Below are positions 1 to 7,871 of a stretch of 49,628 nucleotides of DNA, one piece after another. Origin of the DNA: Oscillospiraceae bacterium (GTDB lineage: Bacteria; Bacillota; Clostridia; Oscillospirales; CAG-272); NCBI GenBank assembly GCA_015065105.1, contig SVQZ01000019.1, positions 1 to 49,628 on the forward strand, written 5' to 3'. Position 1 is the first letter of the stretch; every line of letters starts with the position of its first letter. Under the pieces are notes generated by a model. The model was not told where the DNA came from. It made no database searches and saw only the letters and a list, made by a program, of their open reading frames with translations. The translations under genes were made by a program, and so were the position numbers.

Positions 1-604
1 GAGCAAGGGTGGGAGCGCCCTTAACGTTTGCTCCTGTACCGTTGATAAGCTCAACAGTTACCATCCAGGTCATAGCTTCCTTTGCCCAGTCTGCGGTGTC
101 AGAAGCATCGCCGAAGCGGTCGAATGCTGTCTGTCTTACCTTTGAGGTATCATATTCATCCTTTGCATATCTGTAAAGCATGGTAGCAAGAGTCTGACGG
201 TTAAGAGTCTTTGAGGGCATGAATTCGCCCTTGTTGTTACCCTCAACGTAGCCCTTTTCGCTCGCCCAGTTAACAGCGGCGGTCATCCAGTCGTTGGAGG
301 GAACGTCGGGGAAGAGGCTTTCGCCCTGATAGTCAGCCTCATTTGCGCCGGAAAGACGGAAGAGAGTAGTTGCAAACTGTGCTCTTGTCATTGCGTTTGA
401 GGGAGAGAAGAGAGTACCTGCGCTGTTTGTACCCTTGAAGATACCGTTAGCGTAAGTATAGTCAACCGCTTCATAGAACCAGTCTGTTTCCTTTACGTCG
501 GTAAAGGGGAGAGCTTTATCTGCGGCAGATATGCTGAAGCTGCTGAAGGGAACTGCAGTCAAGAGCATCATCGCGAGAAGAAGAATTGAGATAAATCTTT
601 TCAT
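1..604 (-). CDS. SLH-domain surface protein, N-terminal part (cut by window edge)
   Basis: Translating the minus strand from the ATG at 604 gives a signal peptide beginning MKRFISILLLAMMLL, followed by three S-layer homology (SLH) repeats that run off the left edge of the window. SLH repeats bind secondary cell-wall polymer and hold exported proteins on the surface. The start is supported by AGGAGACAAA just upstream, the same leader as its paralogue at 1042-3447. The two proteins differ at only about a dozen of the ~200 residues visible, so this is a recent tandem duplicate or a gene-conversion product. By analogy the missing C-terminus is probably a DUF4838-type domain, but that part is outside the window and the guess is inference. 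Confidence 0.9.
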   Translation of the reverse strand, partial: MKRFISILLLAMMLLTAVPFSSFSISAADKALPFTDVKETDWFYEAVDYTYANGIFKGTNSAGTLFSPSNAMTRAQFATTLFRLSGANEADYQGESLFPDVPSNDWMTAAVNWASEKGYVEGNNKGEFMPSKTLNRQTLATMLYRYAKDEYDTSKVRQTAFDRFGDASDTADWAKEAMTWMVTVELINGTGANVKGAPTLA

Positions 605-636
605 GTTTTGTCTCCTTTGTATCTTTTATTGCTTCA

Positions 637-677
637 ATTCTACCATAAATTTTATCAAAAGTAAATAATAATTGCAA
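637..677 (-). promoter_or_regulatory. Two overlapping sigma-A-like promoters for the partial SLH gene
   Basis: On the minus strand there are two candidate promoters, each with a 17-bp spacer: TTGCAA (677-672) with TAAAAT (654-649), and TTTACT (665-660) with TAGAAT (642-637). Both lie just upstream of the ribosome binding site of the SLH gene that starts at 604. Only sequence match supports them. Confidence 0.5.
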
Positions 678-683
678 AAAAGC

Positions 684-933
684 GGGCGCCGGCCCGCACC
701 GAATTCCGCCCGATTCTTCGGTGCAAACAACTCGCACGAAATAGAGCGATTTTCTGAAAATAAAAAATGTGGGCGCCGGCCCGCACCAAATCCCGCCCGA
801 TTCTTCGGTGCAAACAACCCACACGAAATATAGCAATTCCGAAAATTAAAAAGATGCAGGGCACACCGAATCCCGCCCGATTCTTCGGTGCAAACAACTC
901 ACACGAAATAGAGCAATTTCCTATAAATTAAAA
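684..933. repeat. Three tandem copies of a ~87-bp structured repeat
   Basis: Copies begin near 684, 771 and 858. The first two are 87 bp apart and the third comes about 80 bp after the second. Each contains CGCCCGATTCTTCGGTGCAA followed by an AT-rich tail. Each can fold a short hairpin: GCACCGAA pairs with TTCGGTGC across a conserved CCGCCCGATTC-type loop. Copy 2 has one mismatch and copy 3 retains seven pairs. Copies 1 and 2 also begin with GGGCGCCGGC. Short open frames across the repeats are by-products of the repetition and have no plausible starts. The block fills the 437-bp gap between the two SLH genes. Confidence 0.85.
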
Positions 934-966
934 AACAGAGCGCGATCGGAAACGATCACGCTCTGT
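924..966 (-). terminator. Rho-independent terminator of the 1042-3447 SLH gene
   Basis: A 14-bp stem (935-948 with 953-966, one mismatch) and a 4-nt loop is followed on the minus strand by a run of six T. It lies about 75 nt after the stop codon at 1042, before the repeat block. Confidence 0.88.
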
Positions 967-1041
967 GATATTCGGTTTATTTCGGGCACAGGTTCAAAGA
1001 CAGTAACCAATTTAAGCCCGAATTAGCCGCGGTACGACCGC

Positions 1042-3447
1042 TTAGCTGTAACGCCAGAATGCGGGATTGAGGTTGCTGATGTTGGGCATCTCGAAGCCGT
1101 AGGTCTCAAGGATCTCAACGTATGCATCTCTCAACGCTGTATATTTTGCAAGATCTTCAGCGGTCATTGCGCTGTCAGCATAGGTCTCGTAAGCGAGACA
1201 AAGCTCGATGTACTTCATCTGAGTGGAATCGCGTCTTACTCTTGTTGCCATTTCTTCGGTCTGTGCAAGAGACTCAGCCTTTTCCCAGAGACCCATGAGG
1301 TAATCGAAGTTTTCTCTGTACTGCTCCTCGGTAATAATGTCATTCCAATCCTCGTTAGACCAGATATGCCATTCATTTTCCTGAGAAAGCTCGTACATAT
1401 AGTTGATGTATTCGTAGATGTAGGTCCAGCCGTCGCCGTAATATTCCTTCATGAACTCCTGAATGTAGCCCCAATACTGATCCTCGGTCATGTTTTCACC
1501 GTCACGGAGAAGCTTTGCTGCCATGTAGCATCTCATAACGTCGAAGCAAGCGTTATCATCGGTAGTGTTCTGGAGGAAGAAGCCGCAGGCGCCGTTCTCG
1601 AAGAAGTATGTGAAGTTATCATACATACGGTGGAAGAGGGGGATGGGCTGCTCGTTGTGGTTAGCGGGGTAGATATAATCCCAGATATAAATGGTGGGAC
1701 AGAGCTCAACGATCTTATCGAAGCAGTCCTTGTAGCCGTAAACGGTTTCAACCTTGTATCCGTAATCCTTTTCATAGGTATTGTTGGGGTTAGATTCGTT
1801 TTTACAGCCTGTGGATGTGATGGAGTGAGTACCGCACATATTGTCGCCGCATACAACGTAGGTAACATTCTTGTTGATATCCTTACGGTCAAAGCCCTTA
1901 AGCATATTCCATGTATGGCTGTATGCAAGGCCGAGGATCTTTACGTTGGGGAAATCTTTTTCAAGCGCATCTGCTACAACGTCAAGGATGTTGAAGTAGG
2001 GACCCATTCTGCCGTGCTCGCGGATATACGCTGCACAGGAGGAGCACTTACAGTAGCCTGCACCGTCGGAATGACCGAGCCAAAGGCCGTTGCCTCCTGC
2101 AAGCTTCTTAGCGTTTGTGATGATGTTCTGCTGGCTCTTTGCCGTGGTAAGGCAGGGATCGGCATTCTTATGAACCTCAGCCTGGAAGCTCCAGTCTGCC
2201 TTGAATTCCGAGGGATCCATACCAAGGGAAGGAAGGGCATGATAGAAGCCTCTTATACCGTTTACTTCGTTACACTTCCACTTTTCGGCACTGCCGTAGT
2301 TGTTAGAATAATATACGCGGAATTCGTTTGTAGCGGAGGTCTCAAAATAGTTGAGATCTGCGGGAACCTCGAAGGTCTTCTTTACGTCAACGGTTTCAAA
2401 AACACCGAAGAAGTTAATTCCTGCGTAATGCTCAAGGAAATCGTAGGTACCGTAAGCAGTACCGAGCTTATTTTCGTTGGAGGTTATATAGAGATTACCG
2501 TTCTGTACACCGTAAACGAAAGCTTCATTATCGGTCATACACTTTGATCTGTCGATATTAACGGTAACACCCTCACGGTTGGTCTGACCGATAAGTATCT
2601 CCTTTGTGCCGATTTCACAATTTGTATCCTGAACGAGATCAAGCTCAAAGCCTGTTGCCATCTTGATATACTTCTGGAATTCCTTTGCAGGATTTGCGGC
2701 ACTTGAAGAATAAACGATGATATATTCGGAAATAGAGGTATCACCGATAAGAATATCGCCTACGTTATAATCTTCATAATACTGAAGGTTTGCATAGTTC
2801 ATAAGAATCTGTGCAACCTGACCTCTTGTGGCGGTCTTGGCAGGAGCAAGAGTGGGAGCGCCTTTAACGTTTGCACCCGTACCGTTGATAAGCTCAACCG
2901 TTACCATCCAGGTCATTGCATCCTTTGCCCAGTCTGCGGTGTCGTTTTTGTCACCGAAACGGTCAAATGCTGTCTGTCTTACCACGGAGGTGTCATATTC
3001 GTCCTTTGCATATCTGTAAAGCATGGTTGCAAGAGTCTGGCGGTTAAGAGTTTTTGAGGGCATAAATTCACCCTTGTTGTTACCCTCAACGTAGCCCTTT
3101 TCGCTCGCCCAGTTAGCGGCTGCGGTCATCCAGTCATTGGAAGGAACGTCGGGGAACTTACTTTCGCCCTGGTAATCAGCTTCATTAGCACCGGAAAGAC
3201 GGAAGAGAGTAGTTGCAAACTGAGCTCTTGTCATAGCATTTCCGGGAGAAAAGAGAGTACCTGCGGAATTTGTACCCTTGAAGATACCGTTAGCGTAAGT
3301 ATAGTCAACTGCTTCATAGAACCAGTCGGTCTCCTTTACGTCGGTAAAGGGAAGCTTTTCTTCTGCGGCTGATACAGTAAAGCTGCTGAAAGGAACAACA
3401 GTTAAGAGCATCATTGCAAGAAGGATCATTGAGATAAATCTTTTCAT
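1042..3447 (-). CDS. Secreted SLH-anchored protein with DUF4838 / alpha-glucuronidase-like region
   Basis: 801 residues. The signal peptide is residues 1-28 (MKRFISMILLAMMLLTVVPF, cleavage near SAA). Three SLH repeats at about 34-85, 98-147 and 164-219 attach it to cell-wall polymer. The remaining ~575 residues resemble DUF4838, a family related to the N-terminal and barrel regions of GH67 alpha-glucuronidases, with a conserved CKCSSC cluster near residue 467 and an aromatic stretch IYIWDYIYP. The likely role is surface binding or hydrolysis of glycans, perhaps uronic-acid-substituted; activity is not proven by anything visible. The start is fixed by AAGGAGACAAACC before ATG. It lies downstream of the intracellular relative at 3520-5304 and upstream of a near-identical SLH paralogue. 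DUF4838 assignment is by recognition of the pattern, not by search. Confidence 0.85.
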   Translation of the reverse strand: MKRFISMILLAMMLLTVVPFSSFTVSAAEEKLPFTDVKETDWFYEAVDYTYANGIFKGTNSAGTLFSPGNAMTRAQFATTLFRLSGANEADYQGESKFPDVPSNDWMTAAANWASEKGYVEGNNKGEFMPSKTLNRQTLATMLYRYAKDEYDTSVVRQTAFDRFGDKNDTADWAKDAMTWMVTVELINGTGANVKGAPTLAPAKTATRGQVAQILMNYANLQYYEDYNVGDILIGDTSISEYIIVYSSSAANPAKEFQKYIKMATGFELDLVQDTNCEIGTKEILIGQTNREGVTVNIDRSKCMTDNEAFVYGVQNGNLYITSNENKLGTAYGTYDFLEHYAGINFFGVFETVDVKKTFEVPADLNYFETSATNEFRVYYSNNYGSAEKWKCNEVNGIRGFYHALPSLGMDPSEFKADWSFQAEVHKNADPCLTTAKSQQNIITNAKKLAGGNGLWLGHSDGAGYCKCSSCAAYIREHGRMGPYFNILDVVADALEKDFPNVKILGLAYSHTWNMLKGFDRKDINKNVTYVVCGDNMCGTHSITSTGCKNESNPNNTYEKDYGYKVETVYGYKDCFDKIVELCPTIYIWDYIYPANHNEQPIPLFHRMYDNFTYFFENGACGFFLQNTTDDNACFDVMRCYMAAKLLRDGENMTEDQYWGYIQEFMKEYYGDGWTYIYEYINYMYELSQENEWHIWSNEDWNDIITEEQYRENFDYLMGLWEKAESLAQTEEMATRVRRDSTQMKYIELCLAYETYADSAMTAEDLAKYTALRDAYVEILETYGFEMPNISNLNPAFWRYS

Positions 3448-3478
3448 GGTTTGTCTCCTTAAATAATTATTTATTGGA

Positions 3479-3497
3479 AAAACAGTGTTACTGTTTT
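3479..3497 (-). terminator. Weak hairpin between the DUF4838 gene and the SLH gene
   Basis: AAAACAGT and ACTGTTTT form an 8-bp stem around a 3-nt loop, about 20 nt after the stop at 3520. It is AT-rich, and only about two extra T follow, so termination would be partial and the SLH gene may be read from the upstream promoter. Its own promoter is not evident in the 72-bp gap. Confidence 0.4.
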
Positions 3498-3519
3498 AAT
3501 CAATACGGAATAGTTTTTA

Positions 3520-5304
3520 TCAAAGCTGCCATTCTCTTGTAATAAGTCTTCTGTCTGCAGCCTCGGTGAATATCCAGTCAAACTCTACGCCTGTGCCGTA
3601 GAAATGATGGTGAGCCCACTCGATGGGAGGACGGCGGAAGTTGAGCTTGGGAGGCCATGCATAGCCCTCCTTCCAACAGCTGTCATATCTTACGGTATCG
3701 TTATAGAAGTTCTGGTTTTCAACAACGTACCAAAGCTGGCTCTTCTGGTCGCCCTTAACGAATCTGTCATTATATTCAAGACAGAGCTTTACGAATCTCC
3801 ACTGAATAGAGGAACGGTGAACGTGCTCCAGGATATCCTTGTCGCCCGTTTCCTTTGCCATATTTTCGGCATCCTCCCACCACTTCTTGCAATCCTCGTA
3901 TCTTTCCTTGTAATCCTCGAGCTTTATAACCTCGAAGGGATCCGAGAAGAGGTCGCAGTGGTTCTTGCTTGCCGCTTCGCTTGTGAAATCGATCCAATTA
4001 AGGATGTTCTTCCAGCCGGGACCGTAGTATGCTTCCATAAACTCGTACATATGTGCATAGTATTCTTCCTCGGGCATATAGGGATTCCACATGAGCTTTG
4101 CGTGGAGGTAAGAACGGAGTTCAGCGAACTCACAGTGATTGGAAATATAGTTAGCCTCGGGATAATAGCCCTTAACGTTGTTCTCAGCGAACCATCTCAT
4201 ATTTTTGGGCATTATCTTGAGATTGGGGAAGGGAGTATGGAACCAGGAATAGTTTACGGAATAGTCCCAAACGTATATCTTGGAAGCCTTTTCGTTCCAA
4301 CCCTCAAGGTCGCGCTTGAAATCCGAGTTCTGCCAGCAGGATTCATCGTTGAATGCGTGGTTAGGACACATTTCCATGGGACAGAGCTTGATAACAATGT
4401 TATCACGGCACTTGGTCTTCGGAGGCTTACGTGTATATTGATAAGCGAAGGTCTGGAATTTGAGGTTGGGATGAGTATCCTTGAATGCATCGGAAAGCGC
4501 ATTCATAAAGTGGATGGTGGTACCTGCTCTGGAGCCCTCTTCCTCGTTGATCTTCTGACATCTCTCACACTTACAGTCGTTCTGGTTATCGTTCTGGGAG
4601 ATCTCAAAGAGCTCGATCCAGGGACGCTCCTCTAATTCCTTTCTGATATTTTCAACAACTATTTTAATGTTTTCGGGATCGGTAAGGCAGGGCTGCTTGT
4701 CGCTTGAATCATTGAAATAATGACCCATAGAGTGGATAGCACCGCCCCAACGGAGCTCTCCGCCGTACTCGGGACCGAAATCACGGTAGTTGCCGTTGAT
4801 ATGAGCCTTAACAGCCCATTCCTTGGGTCTTGCACACTTCCAGTCAAGCTCACGGTATTCAAATACAGGGGTGTAACTTTCATTGATCTCACCGACAACT
4901 ATCTCATCGCCGGCCTTGCAAACCTCGAGATCCTTTGTGAAAAATCTCCAACCCATATATCTTTCGATAAATTCGTAACAGCCGTACATACCGCCTCTGC
5001 GGCTGCCGCCTGCGATAAGCAGCTTTGTGCCTGCTGTCCTGATTATGTAGCCGTCTTCTTCAAGAGGCTCACGGTCGAAGGCGAGAGCGCCTTCCTCACG
5101 GCTGCTCTTACCAACGATGATCTCGCAGGGATATTCTGCGCTGTCATCCTTGATCTCGAGCTTTACACCGGTAGTAAGCTCAACGTACTTTTGGATCTCC
5201 TTTGCACCGGTCTTTTCAGAGGGCAATGAAGCCTCTGCGCTGATGATGACGAATTCGCTTATGTCGTGTCCGCAAACCGTCATAGTTCTTTTTTTCATTT
5301 CCAT
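3520..5304 (-). CDS. DUF4838 family alpha-glucuronidase-like protein, cytosolic
   Basis: 594 residues with no signal peptide, so intracellular, unlike its SLH neighbour. The N-terminal ~150 residues (FVIISAEASLPSEKTGAKEI, then a KYVELTTGVKLEI stretch) have the alpha/beta pattern of the GH67 N-terminal domain. The central part carries an EISQNDNQNDCKCERCQ segment near residues 232-248 and an IYVWDYS motif, both matching the SLH-DUF4838 protein downstream. Family knowledge suggests a hydrolase acting on uronic-acid-containing oligosaccharides, but catalytic residues cannot be assigned here. The start at 5304 has CGAGGAGA six to seven nt upstream. It is divergent from, and probably co-induced with, the uronate-isomerase-like operon at 5563. 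Confidence 0.82.
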   Translation of the reverse strand: MEMKKRTMTVCGHDISEFVIISAEASLPSEKTGAKEIQKYVELTTGVKLEIKDDSAEYPCEIIVGKSSREEGALAFDREPLEEDGYIIRTAGTKLLIAGGSRRGGMYGCYEFIERYMGWRFFTKDLEVCKAGDEIVVGEINESYTPVFEYRELDWKCARPKEWAVKAHINGNYRDFGPEYGGELRWGGAIHSMGHYFNDSSDKQPCLTDPENIKIVVENIRKELEERPWIELFEISQNDNQNDCKCERCQKINEEEGSRAGTTIHFMNALSDAFKDTHPNLKFQTFAYQYTRKPPKTKCRDNIVIKLCPMEMCPNHAFNDESCWQNSDFKRDLEGWNEKASKIYVWDYSVNYSWFHTPFPNLKIMPKNMRWFAENNVKGYYPEANYISNHCEFAELRSYLHAKLMWNPYMPEEEYYAHMYEFMEAYYGPGWKNILNWIDFTSEAASKNHCDLFSDPFEVIKLEDYKERYEDCKKWWEDAENMAKETGDKDILEHVHRSSIQWRFVKLCLEYNDRFVKGDQKSQLWYVVENQNFYNDTVRYDSCWKEGYAWPPKLNFRRPPIEWAHHHFYGTGVEFDWIFTEAADRRLITREWQL

Positions 5305-5343
5305 AATAGTTCTCCTCGTATATGGGCATAGATAGTTGATTAT

Positions 5344-5372
5344 ATTTTACTTGATAAATGTTAATATTTCAA
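5344..5372 (-). promoter_or_regulatory. Promoter of the DUF4838 gene
   Basis: On the minus strand TTGAAA (5372-5367) is separated by 17 bp from TAAAAT (5349-5344), about 40 nt before the start codon at 5304. The 258-bp divergent gap 5305-5562 holds this promoter and the opposite one at 5492. I see no clear long palindrome for a shared operator. Confidence 0.6.
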
Positions 5373-5491
5373 GAGAATACGGCATTTTTTCTTTTTTTAT
5401 GCACAATAAACAAGTGAGAAAGACAATTTTAGCAATAGTAACCAAATATCTTTTTTGTTTCAAAATACACATATAAAAATTCGTTATTTCA

Positions 5492-5520
5492 TTGACTTTA
5501 AGATGATGCTTTGGTATAAT
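5492..5520 (+). promoter_or_regulatory. Sigma-A promoter of the carbohydrate operon
   Basis: TTGACT (5492-5497), a 17-bp spacer and a perfect TATAAT (5515-5520). The predicted start of transcription is near 5527, giving a leader of about 35 nt to the ATG at 5563. Confidence 0.82.
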
Positions 5521-5562
5521 TTATAGGAATATGATTTTATTTACATATAAGGAGAAAAAACA

Positions 5563-6906
5563 ATGGCAAACAGAGAATTGGTAAATAAACTGTTTAACGA
5601 CATTTGGGATATGCCTTTAGTTGACTTGCATACCCATCTTGATGCGGACCACCTTGCGGCAAGAGGTCTTCATGACATTCTTCTCTACCACATGGTAATT
5701 TCCGATCTTTACGCTGCAGGCTGTCCTGACGGAGAAAGACTTTCCGAGGAGCCCACAGAGGAAGAAGCGCTCTACCGTCTTGAGAGAGCTATTCCCTACG
5801 TTAAGCACATCAGAGGTACAAGCTGCTATTGGGGTGTTCGTATAATCCTTGAGGACCTCTACGGCTGGACCGAAGAGCTCAACGAGGACAACTGGAGGCA
5901 GTGCCACGAGCTCATCAAGTCTAAGGGCTGCGGCGCAGAGCGTGCAAAGGAGATCGCAAAGATGGCCAAGATCGAAAAGAGCTCCACAGAGCTCTGGAGA
6001 GCAAAGGGCCACAAGCATGACGATATGCTCATGTACTCTCTTGAATGGGCGTTCTTCTGCCGCGATCAGTGGGGAATCAACGATGCTGCGCTCCTCGAGC
6101 TTGAGCACGCTTGGAACGAAGAGATCCCCGGTCCTCCCCTTCCTATCGGTATCGATCCCGCAGTTGACTGCAACTATGAAAAGAAGATAAAGACCGTTGA
6201 CGACGTTAAGGCTGCAGTTCAGCACTACGTTGACCACATCGACTACGATAAGGTATTCTCCAACGCGTCCCACTTCTCCACCACTCTTAACTACCATGAC
6301 GTAACCGAAGAGGATATGGTAAAGGCACTTGCAAACAGAGAAAATGCAGGTACATGGGAGCGCGACGTTTACGCTAACTATATCAACACAATGTTCCTTG
6401 ACAAGGTTCAGGAGATCAAGAGAACCACAGGTAAGGAAATTATCATTCAGTACTCCCTCGGTGCAGAGCCCCTTCCTCACGAAACAGGCTCTTACATGAG
6501 ACCCGAGACCATCTTTGAGCTTGCAAAGATCATTCACAAGTACAGCGATCTTAAGTTCGAGATCCACGTTGCATCCCTCCACGCTGACCAGGCATGGTGT
6601 ACTCTCTGCCGTGAGCTTCCCAACCTCAAGCTCGACGGCTTCTGGTGGCACAACTTCTTCCCCACCCACATCCGCCGTATCATCTCCGAGAGAATGGATA
6701 TGCTCCCCTCCAACAATATCGTTGGTTTCTTCACCGACGCTTACTGCATGGACTGGTGCTATGCAAAGGCTAAGATGATCACAGTTCAGTACGCTGAGGT
6801 CGTTGCTCAGAAGATCGAGATGGGTCAGTTTGATTACGACACCGCTATCGGTATCGTTCGCGACACCCTTGACGTTGACAGAAAGTTCTTCAAATTAGAC
6901 AAGTAA
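5563..6906 (+). CDS. Divergent uronate-isomerase-like amidohydrolase
   Basis: 447 residues; ATAAGGAG precedes the ATG. The overall pattern is that of the amidohydrolase-superfamily uronate isomerases (UxaC, about 470 aa), which interconvert D-glucuronate and D-fructuronate. It has an N-terminal metal-binding DLHTHL motif (His23, His25), a C-terminal GFWWHN segment (359-364) where UxaC has GWWFN, and FFTDAY (389-394) where UxaC has LTDSR. Metal ligands therefore look kept, including the Asp of TD (392). However, the Arg that follows in UxaC is Tyr394 here, and the UxaC QYHIGALR segment reads QYSLGAEP (296-303). These changes suggest a related but different substrate. It is the first gene of an operon with two PfkB kinases and a dehydrogenase, consistent with a sugar-acid isomerase. 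Confidence 0.75.
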   Translation: MANRELVNKLFNDIWDMPLVDLHTHLDADHLAARGLHDILLYHMVISDLYAAGCPDGERLSEEPTEEEALYRLERAIPYVKHIRGTSCYWGVRIILEDLYGWTEELNEDNWRQCHELIKSKGCGAERAKEIAKMAKIEKSSTELWRAKGHKHDDMLMYSLEWAFFCRDQWGINDAALLELEHAWNEEIPGPPLPIGIDPAVDCNYEKKIKTVDDVKAAVQHYVDHIDYDKVFSNASHFSTTLNYHDVTEEDMVKALANRENAGTWERDVYANYINTMFLDKVQEIKRTTGKEIIIQYSLGAEPLPHETGSYMRPETIFELAKIIHKYSDLKFEIHVASLHADQAWCTLCRELPNLKLDGFWWHNFFPTHIRRIISERMDMLPSNNIVGFFTDAYCMDWCYAKAKMITVQYAEVVAQKIEMGQFDYDTAIGIVRDTLDVDRKFFKLDK

Positions 6907-6912
6907 TTTGTA

Positions 6913-7860
6913 ATGGAAAGAAAAATTGATATTATCTCTGCGGGGCTGATGGTATATGATATACTCGTCTCCCCCGTAGATGAGAATTTATTTAAGGTCG
7001 ATACCACCCACATCGATTCCATCAACTACAAAACCGGCGGTGATGCTTTGAACGTTGCTCTTGACGCGGCAAAGCTTGGAGCAAAGGTTTGTATGGGCGG
7101 TGTGGTAGGCGACGATATGCCCGGCAGATTCCTGCGCGAAGAAGCGCAAAAGGCAGGAGTTGATACCTCGGGCATCGTAACCTCAAAGGAAAATCAAAGC
7201 TCTGTTTCGGTTGTTCTCTGCCGTGAGGACGGTCAGCGTTTCTTTGCTTATTACGGCAAGGCAAACAATGAGTTTGACGGTACGGGAATTTCCGATGAGC
7301 TTTTGGCAGATGCAAAGCTTCTTTATATAGGAAGCATGATGAGTCTTCGCGGTATGGAGGGCGAGCCCCTTTATAACCTCTTTGCAAGAGCAAAGGCAAA
7401 GGGTACTATGACCGCAATGGATACCACCTGGCCCAAGGACGGTATCTGGATGCCCAAGCTTGAAAAGGCTTTGCCGTACTGTGACGTTTTCATTCCCAGT
7501 ATGTATGAAGCAAAGGAGCTCTGCGGCACAGACAAGCCCGAGGAGATAGTTGCCTTCCTTCATTCAAAGGGAGTTAGGATCGCAGGTGTCAAGTTAGGCA
7601 AGGAGGGAGTATTTATAGAGGATTTCTATATGCCCGCCTTTAACTGCGATAAGGTCATTGATACCACCGGTGCGGGAGATGCCTTCATGGGCGGCTTCTT
7701 AACCGGGATCACACAGGGCAAGAGTCTTTACGATGCGGCTCTGCTCGGCTCTGCAACCTCTAACATCTGCATCCGTGAAATAGGTGCCGTAAGCTCTGCT
7801 CTTTCAATGGAAAAGGCAGAGGAGACTATAGAAAAATTCAAAAACGGTACTCTTAATTAA
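6913..7860 (+). CDS. PfkB-family sugar kinase (first of two)
   Basis: 315 residues, a usual size for ribokinase-like PfkB kinases that phosphorylate a sugar or keto-sugar acid with ATP. It has the substrate-side glycine motif GGDALNVALDAAKLGAKV (residues ~42-59) and the C-terminal signature DTTGAGDAF with catalytic-base Asp256. The start lies six nt after the upstream stop and has no good Shine-Dalgarno sequence, so translation may depend on coupling. Context suggests it phosphorylates the product of the isomerase or of the dehydrogenase, as KdgK does for 2-keto-3-deoxygluconate in the classical uronate pathway. The exact substrate cannot be read from the sequence. Confidence 0.88.
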   Translation: MERKIDIISAGLMVYDILVSPVDENLFKVDTTHIDSINYKTGGDALNVALDAAKLGAKVCMGGVVGDDMPGRFLREEAQKAGVDTSGIVTSKENQSSVSVVLCREDGQRFFAYYGKANNEFDGTGISDELLADAKLLYIGSMMSLRGMEGEPLYNLFARAKAKGTMTAMDTTWPKDGIWMPKLEKALPYCDVFIPSMYEAKELCGTDKPEEIVAFLHSKGVRIAGVKLGKEGVFIEDFYMPAFNCDKVIDTTGAGDAFMGGFLTGITQGKSLYDAALLGSATSNICIREIGAVSSALSMEKAEETIEKFKNGTLN

Positions 7861-7871
7861 GGAGAAAAATA

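Noticed and set aside
516-897. Short overlapping frames with a repeated CTEESGG or FAPKNRAGFG peptide
   Set aside because: They arise from translating the 87-bp DNA repeat in several frames; there are no ribosome sites and no conservation of one frame.
684-933. Possible CRISPR array
   Set aside because: Only three units, the whole ~87 bp unit is repeated with no unique spacers, and there are no cas genes.
1366-2547. Long open frame (393 codons) on the plus strand opposite the SLH gene
   Set aside because: It is a mirror of codon bias in the real gene: hydrophobic low-complexity translation, no ribosome site, and the minus-strand frame has a signal peptide and known domains.
5617-6669. 350-codon frame opposite the uronate-isomerase-like gene
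   Set aside because: Antisense shadow with no recognisable protein; the plus-strand product has clear family motifs.
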